Positions 46,011 to 59,016 of a stretch of DNA of 64,000 nt are shown piece after piece. Under the pieces are notes generated by a model. The model worked only from the letters and a program-made list of their open reading frames with translations, was not told where the DNA came from and ran no database searches. Position numbers and translations under genes: made by a program. The first letter of the stretch is position 1, and each line of letters opens with the position of its first letter. This DNA comes from Scytalidium lignicola (lineage: Eukaryota > Ascomycota > Leotiomycetes), in contig NCSJ02000078.1 in NCBI GenBank assembly GCA_002812745.2, positions 62,001 to 126,000 on the forward strand. The letters run 5' to 3'.

Positions 46011-47160
46011 NAAGAGAGAGAGAGAGAGAGAAACACTTTTTGGGGATTTTTTCATTTTATTAAACAAGACCCCCTTATTCCATTTTTGCTCTTTTAAGTG
46101 TTATTAGATTAGAGAGATATGAAGATATGAAGATATATAAATCAATTTATATATATATATATATATAAACGTTTTTAAAAAGAAAAAACGTGTTAGAAAA
46201 CGGAAAGGAATTTTTATTATATGATCACCCCTTTGGGAGAATAAATTCTGTCAACAAGTAAAATAGAGAATTTCTTCCCTTCTCTTCTCTTTTCATTTTT
46301 TCTTCGCTTCGAATTCCTTCTACTTTAAGGCATATTTTTCTTTTCTTTTTTTGGAGTTTGTCATCAATAGCTCACTTTCTAATAATACGTGTGACATGCT
46401 CCTCCTACCTTGGAATATTCAGTGGGGCAAGGAGAGAGAGAAGAATAACTAAACAAACCGGATGGATAAAACTTCTCAAATTTCCATAGGAGGTCATTGA
46501 GCACCTAATTCTACGGTACTATACGTATTGGGGTTTTTTCAGACCCAATACATTAAGTGTTTTTATTAAAAACTACATTGAATTACAAAGTTATGGTTTA
46601 TATTTATTAAGTACATTCATGTGGATAAGTTAAGCCGACATCGAGGTGTTAATTGGTAAAGAACTTTCCTGTCAAGAAAGTTGTACTAATAATATTATTT
46701 ACATAACTTTATTTATATTTATATTAATAAATAATTTAATAGGTATGCCAGTGCAAGTATTGCACTTGCTTCAGCTTTAGAATTAAAAGATTACTAGCTT
46801 ACTATTATTACTTTTACTTATGTTAAAAGTTTCATGGATTCTATTGTAATATTTCCACGTCAGACCTCTAAACCAACCACACCACGAACGAACCCTCAGG
46901 GAAGACAGCTAGACGAGGCGAGAAACATTCTACTACGAAATTGGATCCACAACTCAAGTGTCAAGACGAAGAAAATACAGAAGTAATTGAGAGTTTTTCT
47001 TCTTCTAAAACATTTAAAATTTCCTCTATCATTATTTCATATCTCTATAATAATGTAAGAGTTCTACACAACAAAAATGAGTCCAATCCGTCCCGGTTAA
47101 CCCCGCAGATCTATCTCTATTACTACAAGCTTTCTAAGCACAAAGAGGATAACTCTTCTA
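46011..47160. other. AT-rich convergent region with microsatellites
   Basis: About 1.15 kb between the stop codons of the OYE and permease genes. It begins with an N and a GA microsatellite (46013-46030), then GATATGAA repeats and an AT run at about 46147-46167. The rest is AT-rich with no coding signal; an 88-codon open frame at 46941-47207 has no recognisable feature. Confidence 0.5.
46012..46030. repeat. GA microsatellite
   Basis: An uninterrupted GA run immediately after the OYE stop codon and an N at 46011, which probably marks uncertain repeat length. Confidence 0.9.
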
Positions 47161-49113
47161 TTATCCTGGGTAACTACATCCAAAGGAGGTGGAATGGCCA
47201 AGCTTGAAATCTTGAATGATACCCTTAATACTGGCATACATTCCAAGCACAGCAGTGGCACAGGCAGCAAGGAAGAACAAGAAGCAGAATAACTTCATCG
47301 GGAAGGAACGCGAGAAAAGCCCACGCTTCCAGCGGCTCCAGTCTCTCCAGCTGTCTACGCGGTTGACGGTACCGGTGATGGGGTCGAACTTCTCATCGGG
47401 GTGAATGGCGTGCTCCTGGATCTTCAAGCCGAAGTAGAGGATAGTGGGGAATGTGTAGGTGAATTGCATGATACAAACGGCTGCGACGAGGGAAGAGATG
47501 TTGGTGAATTGAGGGACGGCAGAGGCAATGAGGAAAGCAACGGAGTAGTAGAGCGGGACCATTCCCACCCACATGAGCTTGCCCCTCTTGGTAGTAAGTT
47601 CTGGGCCACCAAAAATGTCCTGGATAATGTTTTGGTAGATGACCTTGATACCAATGTTTCCATATAGCACGGCGGCAATGATACCCGAAACCAGGTTAAG
47701 GGCGTTGGTGGTTGTTTGCCATGCATAGGGGTTGATACCCTGGTTGGCGGGGTTGTAGGTGAATTGACCTTGTTGCGAGTAGACGACCAGTCCAAAGATC
47801 AAGTAGCAGACGTAGATGAAGATTTCAGCCACGAATTGTGCCTTGATGAAATCCAATGGGCGTTTCATTTCAGCCATGAACTCGCAGTAAAGCATAGCAC
47901 CACCATAGGCATAGACAATCTGCATGGCGGCGCCAAGTTGAGAGTCGAAGTCGGAGCCGCCTGGAACCCAGACGGTGTGTTGGATTGGTGCCGGCGGGTT
48001 GTCTGGCTGCACAGAGAAGTTTGGACCACTGTTGCAGGCAACGGCCATGGTGAAAATGATGACAAGGAGGTTGAGCCAGATGGCGAAGTTGGCAAGGTAT
48101 CCGAACTTCTGCAGGGTTCGAATCTGACCGGCAATCATAGCCACGAGAGGCCAGATAAGACAGCAGACCGAGAAGCAGAGCTTGAACTTGGACATTTGGG
48201 AGAGAGCCTGGCCGTTACCGATAATGATGACACCGACGTTGAACAGGAGCTGGATACTTTGAAGCAGATTCATGCCATGACGGGTCCAAGTACCGTAGAT
48301 CCGGTAGCCCATGTCTCCGAAAGTCCTCATTGGGTACCTGTCGGAATCGAGCTTTAAGAACATCCGCCAGATCTGCCATCCGGCGAAGAAGGCCATCACA
48401 CCCATACAGGTGTAGACGAGGGTGCCGCCCACGTAACCGAATTGCGAGATGGCATATGGAGCATTGGAGGGACCAAGAATATCGGTGGTGATCAGATAAA
48501 CACTGGATGTCATGGATGAGCCATTTTGAACCAAAAAGAGAAGATAAAGAAGAAGAAAGAGGAAGCTCTGAGATACTTACATGGCACCCCATTTGGCGTT
48601 TCTGGCAGCACGAGAAGCCGTCTCCCATTCGGCGACCGCGATGCCTCGGTAAGGACCGGTAACCGCCTGCGTGGGAGCCACATGTTTCTCGTCAATGGCT
48701 TTTTTCTCATCCGAGCCAGATCCCGCAGCGGCGATGGATCCGTCGGTGCTGCGAGCGAGAAGATTCTGTTGGTAGAGGGCTTCTCTCTCTTCGGGACCGA
48801 GACCCTGCTTCTCTTGCTCGCGCTGGATCTTAGCATAGTAAATGTACTCGTCGAGAGTGACATTTGGATCATGCATGACATGTCGGATTTGTTCAGGGAC
48901 CTCGACCTGACCCTCACCCATGCCTAGAAAATTCACAATTTTGTCAGTAATTTGATATATTATATTTTTCAAAGTTTATTTCCCCCGTTTCTTTTTCCTC
49001 GTCTTTTTTTGCTTGCACCAGCATCTGAGGGAGTGATAATAGAAAGAGAAAAACGTACTCAGGCGAGGGTCGCCTCCATCGAGGGCGAGTGTTCCGGGCT
49101 GATTCATTGCCAT
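47161..49113 (-). CDS. Neutral amino-acid permease (AAAP family, Mtr-like)
   Basis: Minus-strand exons are 49113-49059, 48923-48581 and 48502-47161, giving 579 residues. The first exon codes for MAMNQPGTLALDGGDPRL and joins to SMGEGQVEVPEQIRHVMHDP; the third joins as KWGAIVYLITTDILGPSNAPY. The N-terminal 130 residues are cytosolic and hydrophilic, with LDEYIYYAKIQREQE. About eleven transmembrane helices follow, with FGYVGGTLVYTCMGVMAFFA, the AYGGAMLYCEFMAEMKRP loop and FTYTFPTILYFGLKIQE. The arrangement matches Neurospora mtr, a proton-driven importer of neutral aliphatic and aromatic amino acids at the plasma membrane. The exact substrates are inferred. A very long upstream region may reflect complex regulation. 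Confidence 0.9.
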
Positions 49114-52100
49114 GTTGTCGGGGGAGACTGAATCCTTCTTGCGTTGCTCTCTTCGGATCTTGACACGAAGAAGAGGTGGATGATGGCACGGGGAGAAGAG
49201 CTGCAGGATGGAGAGAGAGGGCCATGCGCTGGGATAAATACTCCAGGCGCGACCTTGACACAAGCTTCCTGTTGTGGATCAATAATTGCCAAGTGGGCCG
49301 TCCCATGATTCCATCAGCCCATGGGCCAGCACGTTTTGCAGCTTGGGTCTGATGGCTTTCCCTCGAAGGGCAGTTCCGGGGCTGGCAGTTACAGTGTTAC
49401 GGAGATGCGCCAAAGCCAAGATAAGTGGCGGATGCTTTCGATTGGGGAGGCAAAGCCCGAATGGGAGATTGATAGGAGGATTATTAGGATTGCCCGTGGT
49501 GCAAAAAAAAAAAAAGGGCTCATCAGCATCGACGTTGGCTCCTGCCCGATAAGGATAGGCATGGGCGCCGCCACCTACGGCTAGGGCGTTCGGTGCATGC
49601 AGTTTTGGGGCTGTTCTAAATAAAATAATCAACAACCTCTCTAGGCGAAGAGATGCTGTGTGAAGGATGCCGAGCAATATAGTAGTTATACCGTCAGATA
49701 GTCTTCTTGGTACAGTACATGTGTATGTATAGGCAGCATGCATGCATGTCCCAGCACGATGAGGCCCGAGGTGACATGATCAAATACGGTGATGGGGATT
49801 TGTCTATATCAGGTAATCGATGCGCCTCTACGATCTCTCTCTCTCTATCTCTCTCTTGTTAACCTATTTCTGTTCTACGCCACTGCGGGCCTCTTCTCTC
49901 TTTCTCGGGTGTCACTGTAGAACGATATGTGTGTACTTACGTACTTCTGTTCTGTACTGTAATTACTGTACTGCATGGCGTACTGACAGACTGCTGGCTG
50001 GGTACGAGATAACGCTTTCCAGTGCGACGCTGGCGACCCTCCCCCAGACTTGTCCGTCCTTGTATTGCCGGCTAGTCCCAGAGAGGCAGGTGCGCCCAAT
50101 CTGGCGTCATGGCCGTGCCTGTGGCCACCAGGGGGAGGAGATAGTCAGGGGCGCACGCTTCCATCCCTGTGGCATCGCACAAGCTTTGGTGCGGGAGGAG
50201 AGCCCGTCTTGGCCTTAGTTCAAGCTTTCTCCCTCCAACCCGACCAACCGCTGTACCCTTGCGCTTACAGTACGACGGCTGACTTATCCCTTCACGCCCT
50301 TGCTGAGATCTTCCCCTTGCAACGGACCCGATCCCAGTGTCAGCCTTTTACCGTACAGTACTATACAGTACAGTACAGTACCTCCACGGCAGCCGAGTTC
50401 GAAACAACAGTTCAAAACTGGCTCGACTAGCTAATGCTCAATACGAACGCAAGACGACACGGTATGAATAATGGATTCACCACTCCCAGCCACGCCCCCA
50501 ATCCTCCCGCCTTTTCCCCGCGTCCCAAGAAGGAAGGTTGACACACGCGTACTCGACCGCGGCAAGTGGACGGCGTACAGCAAAGGACAAATTCACATGC
50601 GGTGCTTGGAGTCAATCAAGTATGTACTGTACCAGCGGAAAAGCGGCATGGAGAGAGATGAGATGCTTCGTGTTGTGGAACGGTTTACTTACTGTACTAG
50701 CGGGCAATTTTCTTGCGCAAGTCACACACAGTAACATTGGTCAGCCGTCATCAAAATCTGCAGATAAGTCACATCAAAAATATCAAATACAAATCAGAAG
50801 CACGAAGGTAATCCGCCTCTCAGATAGCGAAGCCAGCTACTGTGAGGTATGGCATCTGAACAAACCACAGGCATGATTGGCTGATAAGAAGGCGACGATC
50901 ACTCCAGCGCTACTGTCCTGGGCCGATGGGGTTGCATTCCTAGGATGTGTGGGCTCGACCGAGCCATGCGACAATTTCCAAGCATTGGGAAAATAATGGG
51001 GATGGACCCAGCAGTTCCTCATCCGCCTTCTGAAAGAGGTAAAAGCTTCTGGCCTGGAAGTAGAAGCGTTTCCTGAAGGGCAACACTACCGGCCGTATGG
51101 TACTGTACCGGATTTTGATATATTACGGAATACAATACTGTACTGTACTTTGACTGACGGACATAACGAATGGCAAACACCTCGGTTTGATTTGCCATGA
51201 AACAACGGAGGTACAGTACGATTTCGTGCTAGATTGCGAGTTCGCTTCCTTCCTTAAGGCTTCGGTATTACTGTCTTTTACCGCTGGCTATTGTATGAGG
51301 CCGTTGTGAGAGTTGTCTCCAGCGAAATCTCAGCCAGTGGCGTGCCCGGAACTGTGCGGAAATACCGATAAGAAAGCAAGGACATGGTTTGAACTGCTGG
51401 GTGAGAAAATCCCCGGAAGGCGCAGCGCTGCGCTGCAGTTGCCGCATTTCGAGATCTTTCTAGCTTCAACACTAACTGTACTGACAGAACTAGCAGGTTC
51501 TTAAGTGTCGGCCATGATTTGGTAAGTCCGTACAAGTAGCTGAGTTACTGACAAGTTCTGGAACTATTTCCGTGGGCGATTTCGCGCCCTTTGTGTCCGG
51601 ATGTCACGGATCTTTGTCCTGAACCAATACCGGTACTTTTGTTGGTGACTTTTGGAGTTTCCTGATTCGGCCAGAACACGAAACGCCCCCCCTCTTCCAA
51701 AGGAAAACAAAAGTCGCCTGTTGATAAATACAGTACTGTAATCTGATTCACGGCTCGAATCTCGGTGTTATTGTACGGAAATAACATGAGAATTCGTAAT
51801 TCGGCTCGGTAGTTGCCGCCCGCCATCAAAAAATTTCAGATTTCCAAGCCAAGCCCAGGCAACTCCGAGCTTGTAGCCTTAATTGAACCCATCGAGAATT
51901 CTTTATTGTACTTGTAGCGATCTTCGAAAAGAACGCGGAGATCCCGTCCATGGGCATAAAAAAATGGGAGTCGATCCAACTAAATCTCTAGAGATTAGAT
52001 TCCCAGTCTAGCGCAGTTTCTCCCATATGGCATCATCGCGNCCCCCCCCATCCCTTTCCCCATCTCCATGGTATCGGTAAGTTGATTGCAACTGCATTGC

Positions 52101-52450
52101 AGTAGGGAAAATTATTCTGTGCTTGAAGAAGCATAAGCATGTTCATGGCCACCTGGTAACTAATGGGGCCTCCAAGGGTATTCCTGACCTGGCATGATGC
52201 CATGCATGAGGTTGGGTGGTAGATTTACTTGTTAGAATGAAACCTTTCCCTGATAATCTACAGCACAGTAGGAATGGTGATACTGTACTCATCATGAGGA
52301 AACAGTAGTGATACTGAGCACCTGTAGTCAACTGTATGAGCCCAAATCTAGTGCAAAGGTTTTTCCCTCCAAGGTTGTTGCTATTCATCCATGGCTTTTC
52401 TTCCCTCCATGTATGTTTTTAATAATAATAAAAATTCAGCTACAAAGTAC
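49114..52450. promoter_or_regulatory. Long permease upstream region rich in TACTGTA/TACAGTA words
   Basis: A 3.3 kb stretch without a convincing gene between the permease start and the POL5 stop. It is GC-moderate, with CT-rich leader-like DNA near 49835-49860 and an N with a C run at 52041. Seventeen copies of TACTGTA or its complement TACAGTA lie between 49711 and 52287, four of them overlapping at 50354-50380. The open frames here have no domain signatures. Confidence 0.6.
50354..50380. repeat. ACAGT pentamer tandem run
   Basis: TACAGTACTATACAGTA followed by two further overlapping TACAGTA units, with 5-base periodicity (ACAGT) in the second half. Confidence 0.9.
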
Positions 52451-55400
52451 TCATTTATTCGCATGACTTTGACACCAATTAACCCAATCAGTGAAAAAAA
52501 CCGCCTGCATCTTAACCTCCCCCTCAACCCACGCGACCTGCGAATCGCGGTACACCGTCGCCATCTTCTTCACGCTCCCCTTGTCAGCCCTGTACAGGCT
52601 CGACGCAACCAACAGGCTAGCCGTGCTCGCGCCCTTAGCGAACATGTGCGAAGGGTCCTTGCTCGCCTCCCCATGTATGGCCCTGAGGAGCCTGATCTGC
52701 TCCGTTGCATTGATCTCCGCCTTCTTGCTGCTACTGCTGCCGCTGCCCTCGACCTTCTTTACAGCCTTGCTAAATGCAAGGATGATTCCGTGAGATTTCT
52801 CTGCTAGCTGCCGCGTCTTGGTCGAGCGCATGAGCTGCAGCAAGGGTAGGAGGAGATCGAAGGCGAGTGGGCTGGATGCCTGTTTCCTAACGTAGATATC
52901 TAAGAGATCCAGGATCCTGCTTTTGAAATTCACCATGGTCTCTTTTGCGTCTTTTTGCTCTTGCTTCTTGTTGGGTTGGTTCTTGCGCTGGGAAAAGATC
53001 TCCACTAGCTTTTGATCTAGTGCCATCATTTCGGAATCCGACATGTCGGCGTCGCTGTCGGAGGCTTCTTGGTCGTCGTTTGCTGTCTCCTGGTCTAGCC
53101 TGCTCGTCCCGAGCGCCTTCGCAAGTGCTTCATCTAACTTTCTGGACTCTTCATCCTCATCATCATCATCATCTTCNTCCTCCTCCTCCTCATCGTCCTC
53201 TTCATCGTCGTCATCATTATTATCCATGCCCTCATTGCCAATATCAACAACCTCGACATCTGAGTCTAACTCATCCGAGTCGCTTCCATCTTCCCCATCC
53301 AACTGCTCTCCATCTTCAGGCTCTTGATCAAACATCTCCTGCTGTCCCCTAAGGCTCTCACCTGTTTCCAGAACATCCGTCATAAGCTTCAGCCCACCAG
53401 CAGTTACGTTTTCCATAAATGCACTGAAAACATGTTGCGCGACCTTTCGTAATAAAGCAGATGGCTTCGAAATGAACGATAACAGCATTTCCACAAGTAC
53501 CTCTGATGCCTCAATATCCTCCTCTCCATCCTTTTCTTCATGTCGAATGAGTTTGTCATAGCATACTTTTAATTCTTCGAGAATGGAAATCGCTTCTGAC
53601 TCCCCATTGTATAGTTGAAATATTACTAGCGAGTAGAGTAGAGCAAATGCTTGTAATGGCGCCTTTTCATCATCGTTTGCCTTCTTGGTCTTTTTCAGGA
53701 GCTTTTCCATGATAGCCAATGCTTTGTCCTTCGCCTTTGTGATATTATGATCCATCTCCACCGCAGTAGGTGTAAATGAGCGGAGAAGCTGGCATGGATG
53801 AGAGAACCCTTGAAGATCGGATAAAAGATGCGTGAAAGCAGACATTAGACGGTTGCGGAACAGTGCTCGGGTCCTCTCTGTGATTCGGGGCTTGCTTTCT
53901 GGGACCTCACAGTAGGCGAATTCTGCCATCTCCCTCAGGATAGGGGTGGCAATAGCCTGGGAAATTTTTGAACTATCTGCGGTATTGATATGCCTTACCA
54001 TGCTCAGTAAATAATCCCCATATATCTGGCGGAGTGCCTCAGCTTCCTTTTCGTTTTCAGTACTATTATATGTTAGCTACAGCTTAAATAATACTCAATA
54101 GAACCACTCACTCTTCAGTAATAGAAACCGGTTGACGTAATATAGTTACGATAGATTTAACGTTTGCATCATTAGTCTTTGAGAGGATCCTCTCGATGGC
54201 TTTTGACTTCGTTACTTTATCAAAATGATAAGCACCGTTACCTCCAATCAGACCTGGAAGCACAAATTCAATTATTTGAGGGTTTTCTTCCAGTGATTGT
54301 AGCATAACTTTTAATGATTTATCCGCAGCACGATTAAGAAATCGGTCTTTCTCTTGCAGATGATTGATAAGACAGCGAACAAGATTGCGGCTGAAAACGC
54401 TTGATAGGAGTTCTTGGTAGGTCATCGCATTTTGAAATACTTTCTGCAGAAGTAAGAAGCCCCAGAACTTGCGCTCTCGCGATGCATTTGCTGAAAAGAG
54501 GTTCTCTGTGGAAGTAAAGTCAGCCAAGGTTATTATATTTATCAATAAGAGGGACCACTGACCATCAACCACTATCTTCCAGAAATTTTCGAACTCACTC
54601 CGCTTCTCTGAAGCATAATGAAACAGAACAATATCCCAGACCCAATGCAATTTCGGGTTCCAATTTCCAGTTTGCTTTGCTTGCTCGCCATCATTGTCAT
54701 TTGAAGAACTTTCCTTCAAGGCCTTAGCAAGAGAACTCATATGGTCCAAAGGATTCCCACTATGACCCCATGGCTTTGCCGGAAACTTCATTTCCGGAAA
54801 ACGTTTCCTTGCAGTTAACCAAATTCCAACGCCCTCTGGTGATAATCCTAGTCCGGCATCATATATCGTTAGTAGCGTATCCTCCGCCTGATTTTGGGTT
54901 ATTTGGTTAATTGCCTCCAAAATCACATAACCACATTCCTCCCTCACCCAGGGCTTTTTTTTAGCCAACTGTAGCAGTTTCTCCAGTATTGCGTTCCAGT
55001 CAGTCCTTTCATTTAGGAGTATCTTGGCCCTGACAAAGCTTTGCAGCCCAAATAAAAGTCCCAGAGCATGATCTTTCTCCTCTTGCCCGCTAAGGTCTCC
55101 ATTTGGCTTGGTCTTCTCGACTAAAATCCCCAAAACTGTATCGAAAGTCAGATTCGGGTATTTTGCTTGTACCAAGTCTTCCTTTCCAAACAATTGACCC
55201 AATATTTCGGCTAATACGATGCTGAATCCTATTCTCGCCCCCTTTCTTCCACTCGCTAGGCCACGGAAAAGTCGTCTCTCCAGGTGCCTTTGCAGTGTCG
55301 ACTCCTCCACACCGTCCTGACCTAACAGACCTGATATGATGGCATTGGCCGCAGAAAGTCGTTCTGCACCATCTTCGCTAGAGAGTATATCATACAAGTG

Positions 55401-55574
55401 GACTTCTCGTTTTAAATCTGCGCCTTTCGGGTTGTCAAGGAACGGAAAACTCTCAACTGGTACAATCGAAGTTGACGATTTAGTGGAGCTATTATTGAAA
55501 GTCTTTTGGTGCTTTTTTGTCGCTGGTGCCGTCGCAGCATTATCCTGCACCAACCGCTTTCGTTTACTACCCAT
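52451..55574 (-). CDS. POL5: Nucleolar Pol5/MYBBP1A-family protein (DNA polymerase phi)
   Basis: Minus-strand exons are 55574-54563, 54505-54112 and 54062-52451, giving 1005 residues. Intron 1 (54562-54506, 57 bp) is a stop-free multiple of three and is removed because the join VVDENLFSANAS is cleaner than the read-through. The protein is a long armadillo/HEAT-like helical repeat: HLERRLFRGLASGRKGARIG, FSIVLAEILGQLF, KKPWVREECGYVILEAI and KKFPEMKFP-like stretches. An Asp/Glu tract lies in the C-terminal third (from a TCATCC repeat in the DNA, with the N at 53177 in frame), followed by a basic C-terminal segment. Despite the name, Pol5 acts in rRNA synthesis and ribosome assembly in the nucleolus. 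Confidence 0.9.
53150..53225. repeat. Coding Asp/Glu trinucleotide tract
   Basis: Runs of TCATCATCA/TCCTCC on the plus strand code on the minus strand for an uninterrupted acidic tract in POL5. The N at 53177 lies inside and keeps the frame. Such tracts are length-variable. Confidence 0.85.
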
Positions 55575-56153
55575 TTTCCTGATATATTAAGATTGTTGTT
55601 TTGGGACTATAGTGTACTGAAATCACTGCGATTTTCTTTGCGACAGGATACACNTTTTTTGTATACTGCCGCTTTTTACCGCAAAGGCGCTGAGCTAAAC
55701 GGGACTAGCTTCTCCCTAAATCGACATTGTCAAGCTGCTTTTTCTTTAGGGAAAAGTTTTCTGTAAAGCAATTTGAAATGTAGTTTGTTCGTAAGTTTCG
55801 AAACGCTTCGTTATCGGTAGCTTCAGGAAGGGAGTTGCTATAAAAGCCACCTACCTGAGAGTTAAGTAGGGTTCGTAGCCAAACAGTTGGATTAGGAATA
55901 TCTCCATATCATCTGCATGAGTCTTATCCCATTTTTTGAGTTGTATTGTTGCTCTTTCAATGATATGGACCTCTGCAGCTGCAGAGATCTGTGGATAAAC
56001 GACCTCTGATACCTGTTAAAATGCTCGAAGGGCTGTATTCTTATTCTTGCCTTTTGAGTCTTCGGCGAAACGTTGTCAAGCATCTCGGCATCCCTACGTA
56101 GTGAATAGTGAGTCTAAAGCGATTGAAAATTGTGCAGACATCGTCCCACTCGT
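55575..56153. other. POL5 upstream region
   Basis: About 580 bases upstream of POL5 with an N at 55654 before a T run. Only one short minus-strand open frame (55892-56083) without recognisable features. The POL5 promoter should lie next to 55575. Confidence 0.45.
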
Positions 56154-56812
56154 TCATTTCTCAGAACTTATGCCCAACAGCTTCTTCAGCTCCTGCGAAT
56201 GCAAGCTCCAAGGTCGTATGTAAAAGTGATATAGATGTTGCTGATCAGTTTTATAATTAGCACACGACATAAAGCGCTTTGGAAGAAGCCGTAAGTCCAT
56301 AACTCCTCCAAGGGCTGCATTTGTCACGATCATTGGCTGCTTTAAAAGTATCCTGTAAACATCCATGTGGTGAGTTGACATTCCAGCTTTAGTAAAAAGA
56401 GATTGGAAATCACCCAAGGTCAGTTTTGATGTATCAATATGGCAAATCCTCAGCCTCTTTGTTATAGACTCAAAAACAGTGCTTCTAATAGCGCTGAGAC
56501 CAGATACTCCTAGAACGCCATGACTAGAAAAATTTGACCTTCTCTCACGTTCCTGCACAGGCTCTGTATAACTTCGTAGGATAGCCACATCAGAGCTTGA
56601 GTGCTTCCCCAGCATAGTGATAACTACGTCTGGCGGTTTGTGATATGCAAGTTCCTTAGTATAGTCTTGTGAAATAGCAAGAAAGCAATATCGGCATGCG
56701 GTGCTTGAGATAAGGAGAATGATGGCTTGTAATAAAAAGACTGAAGTACATTCTCAATGGCATTGATTAATCTGACTGCCGCCATTGCAAAATCCATACA
56801 GTACGTGGACAC
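56154..56812 (-). pseudogene. Unrecognised gene fragment, broken by a frame change
   Basis: On the minus strand a 153-codon frame (56615-56154) has coding character: MLGKHSSSDVAILRSYTEPV, then GVLGVSGLSAIRSTVFESIT and LHSQELKKLLG at the end. The same frame continues upstream without a stop (DYTKELAYHKPPDVVITMLG) to about 56760. The ATG at 56812 (MSTYCMDFAMAAVRLINAIE) lies in a different frame that stops at 56624. Thus either an unseen intron joins the two parts or the gene is frameshifted. No protein family is recognised. It may be a degenerate copy of a larger gene. Confidence 0.35.
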
Positions 56813-57031
56813 TACTCTGAGTGAACACGCTTATTTACACAAAAACTCACTTCCTTAAGTCTGGATTTAATTTTATTGATACCTTAAATTTTATTTTGTT
56901 TTTGATTTAATATTTTTCTTCTTATATACATATATATATGTATTTAATGCTGTATAATTTTTAAATTCAGAGTGTAAATTCAATTTTTTTTTTAATAATT
57001 TATTTGAGTATACCTCGAGATAAGGTCAACC

Positions 57032-57144
57032 GGTCTTATGGTCTAGTGGTATGATCCTTGTTTAGGGATAACTCTAAAATCCAAAATTATGGATTCTAAG
57101 TCCAAATTTACAAGGGGCCCCGCGTTCGAATCGCGGTAAGACCC
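57032..57144 (+). tRNA. tRNA-Pro (AGG) with long intron
   Basis: The acceptor stem GGTCTTA pairs perfectly with TAAGACC (57137-57143), discriminator C. The D arm region TGGTCTAGTGGTATGAT is the same as in yeast tRNA-Pro. The anticodon stem CTTGT/ACAAG encloses TT-AGG-G, giving anticodon AGG. An AT-rich intron of about 41 bases follows base 37 and ends just before ACAAG. The T arm CCGCG-TTCGAAT-CGCGG is perfect. An N and a run of about 11 T follow (57159-57170), a polymerase III terminator. Confidence 0.93.
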
Positions 57145-57811
57145 AGCTTCTAAGCATANTTTTTTTTTTTCTAATTAAAATTTTGTTCATATTTTTTTCG
57201 TTCAAATTATTTAACATCAAAACTTAAGTAGCAGTATCTACAAATAAGTGGAGCACTACAAACTCTTATCAACTACGATTTAGCAGGTAGGAAAGGAGGG
57301 AGAACTTGGCATCCCATCCGCTCTGCCATACATAGGCCTCAAATTGAGAGGTCAGTAGTTGGGTTGGTACCGATCAGCGAATACCGTCTGTTGTATGTTA
57401 TTCTTATCTTTTTGCTTAATTCTTCTTGTACATTTCTCCACTAGGAGAGTACGACTACGACCGTAGCTCTAGCTATTATCAGACACCAGAGCTTTTCGTA
57501 CAGGACCAAACTACAGATCACCTCCTGTTGCCACTAAAAACAAGTTTACTGGGTCGTACCAATACTTTTAAGGGATTAAGATTAAACTTGAAAGATTACA
57601 GGGTAATATTTGGGAAAGTCATGGTTTGAGTTATAAAAGGTTTGTTTTAGCACTGTGAATACGGTGATGCTCTTTCGAAGGTCAAAGAGTGACTAGAATT
57701 TACTAGAGTGACTTATATCAAAGAATGTGATCATGCATAATGACATGTCGCGAACAGAGCCATGCTGTGCATAATTTATGCCAGCATGTCCAACTACATT
57801 TCAGAGAATGA
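57145..57811. other. Region between tRNA-Pro and THI4
   Basis: About 670 bases holding the tRNA terminator and the THI4 3' region. A 67-codon open frame at 57426 has no recognisable features. Confidence 0.45.
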
Positions 57812-58886
<1,075 letters not shown>

Positions 58887-58921
58887 CTAATGATTGTTAG
58901 TATTGTCCTATGATGGGATAA

Positions 58922-59016
58922 GGGGAAGGCATGATCCTTTCGCTGGTATTATCCAGATCAAGTTCAGTAACCGTATAATCTCAGAACGATATCAGCAGAT
59001 GCCACTAGGCTTCCCA
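58922..59016 (-). promoter_or_regulatory. TPP riboswitch in the THI4 leader
   Basis: Read on the minus strand the region contains CTGAGATTATACGG, then CTTGATCTGGATAATACCAG and CGAAAGGATCATGC, the conserved core of the thiamine pyrophosphate aptamer (the CUGAGA element and the GAUCUGGAUAAUACCAGCG strand). The outer stem P1 can form between GGGAAG at the 5' end and CTTCCC at the 3' end. Just downstream is ctaacaatcattag, a branch site and splice acceptor at 58887, and a possible donor gtatttcg lies at 59107. The aptamer thus sits inside a 5'-leader intron, as in other filamentous fungi, where ligand binding alters splicing and lowers expression. The donor choice is tentative. Confidence 0.9.

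Noticed and set aside
46941..47207. 88-codon open frame overlapping the permease 3' end
   Set aside because: AT-driven frame on the opposite strand, no conserved features.
53043..53327. Serine-rich plus-strand frame
   Set aside because: Antisense shadow of the POL5 acidic tract.
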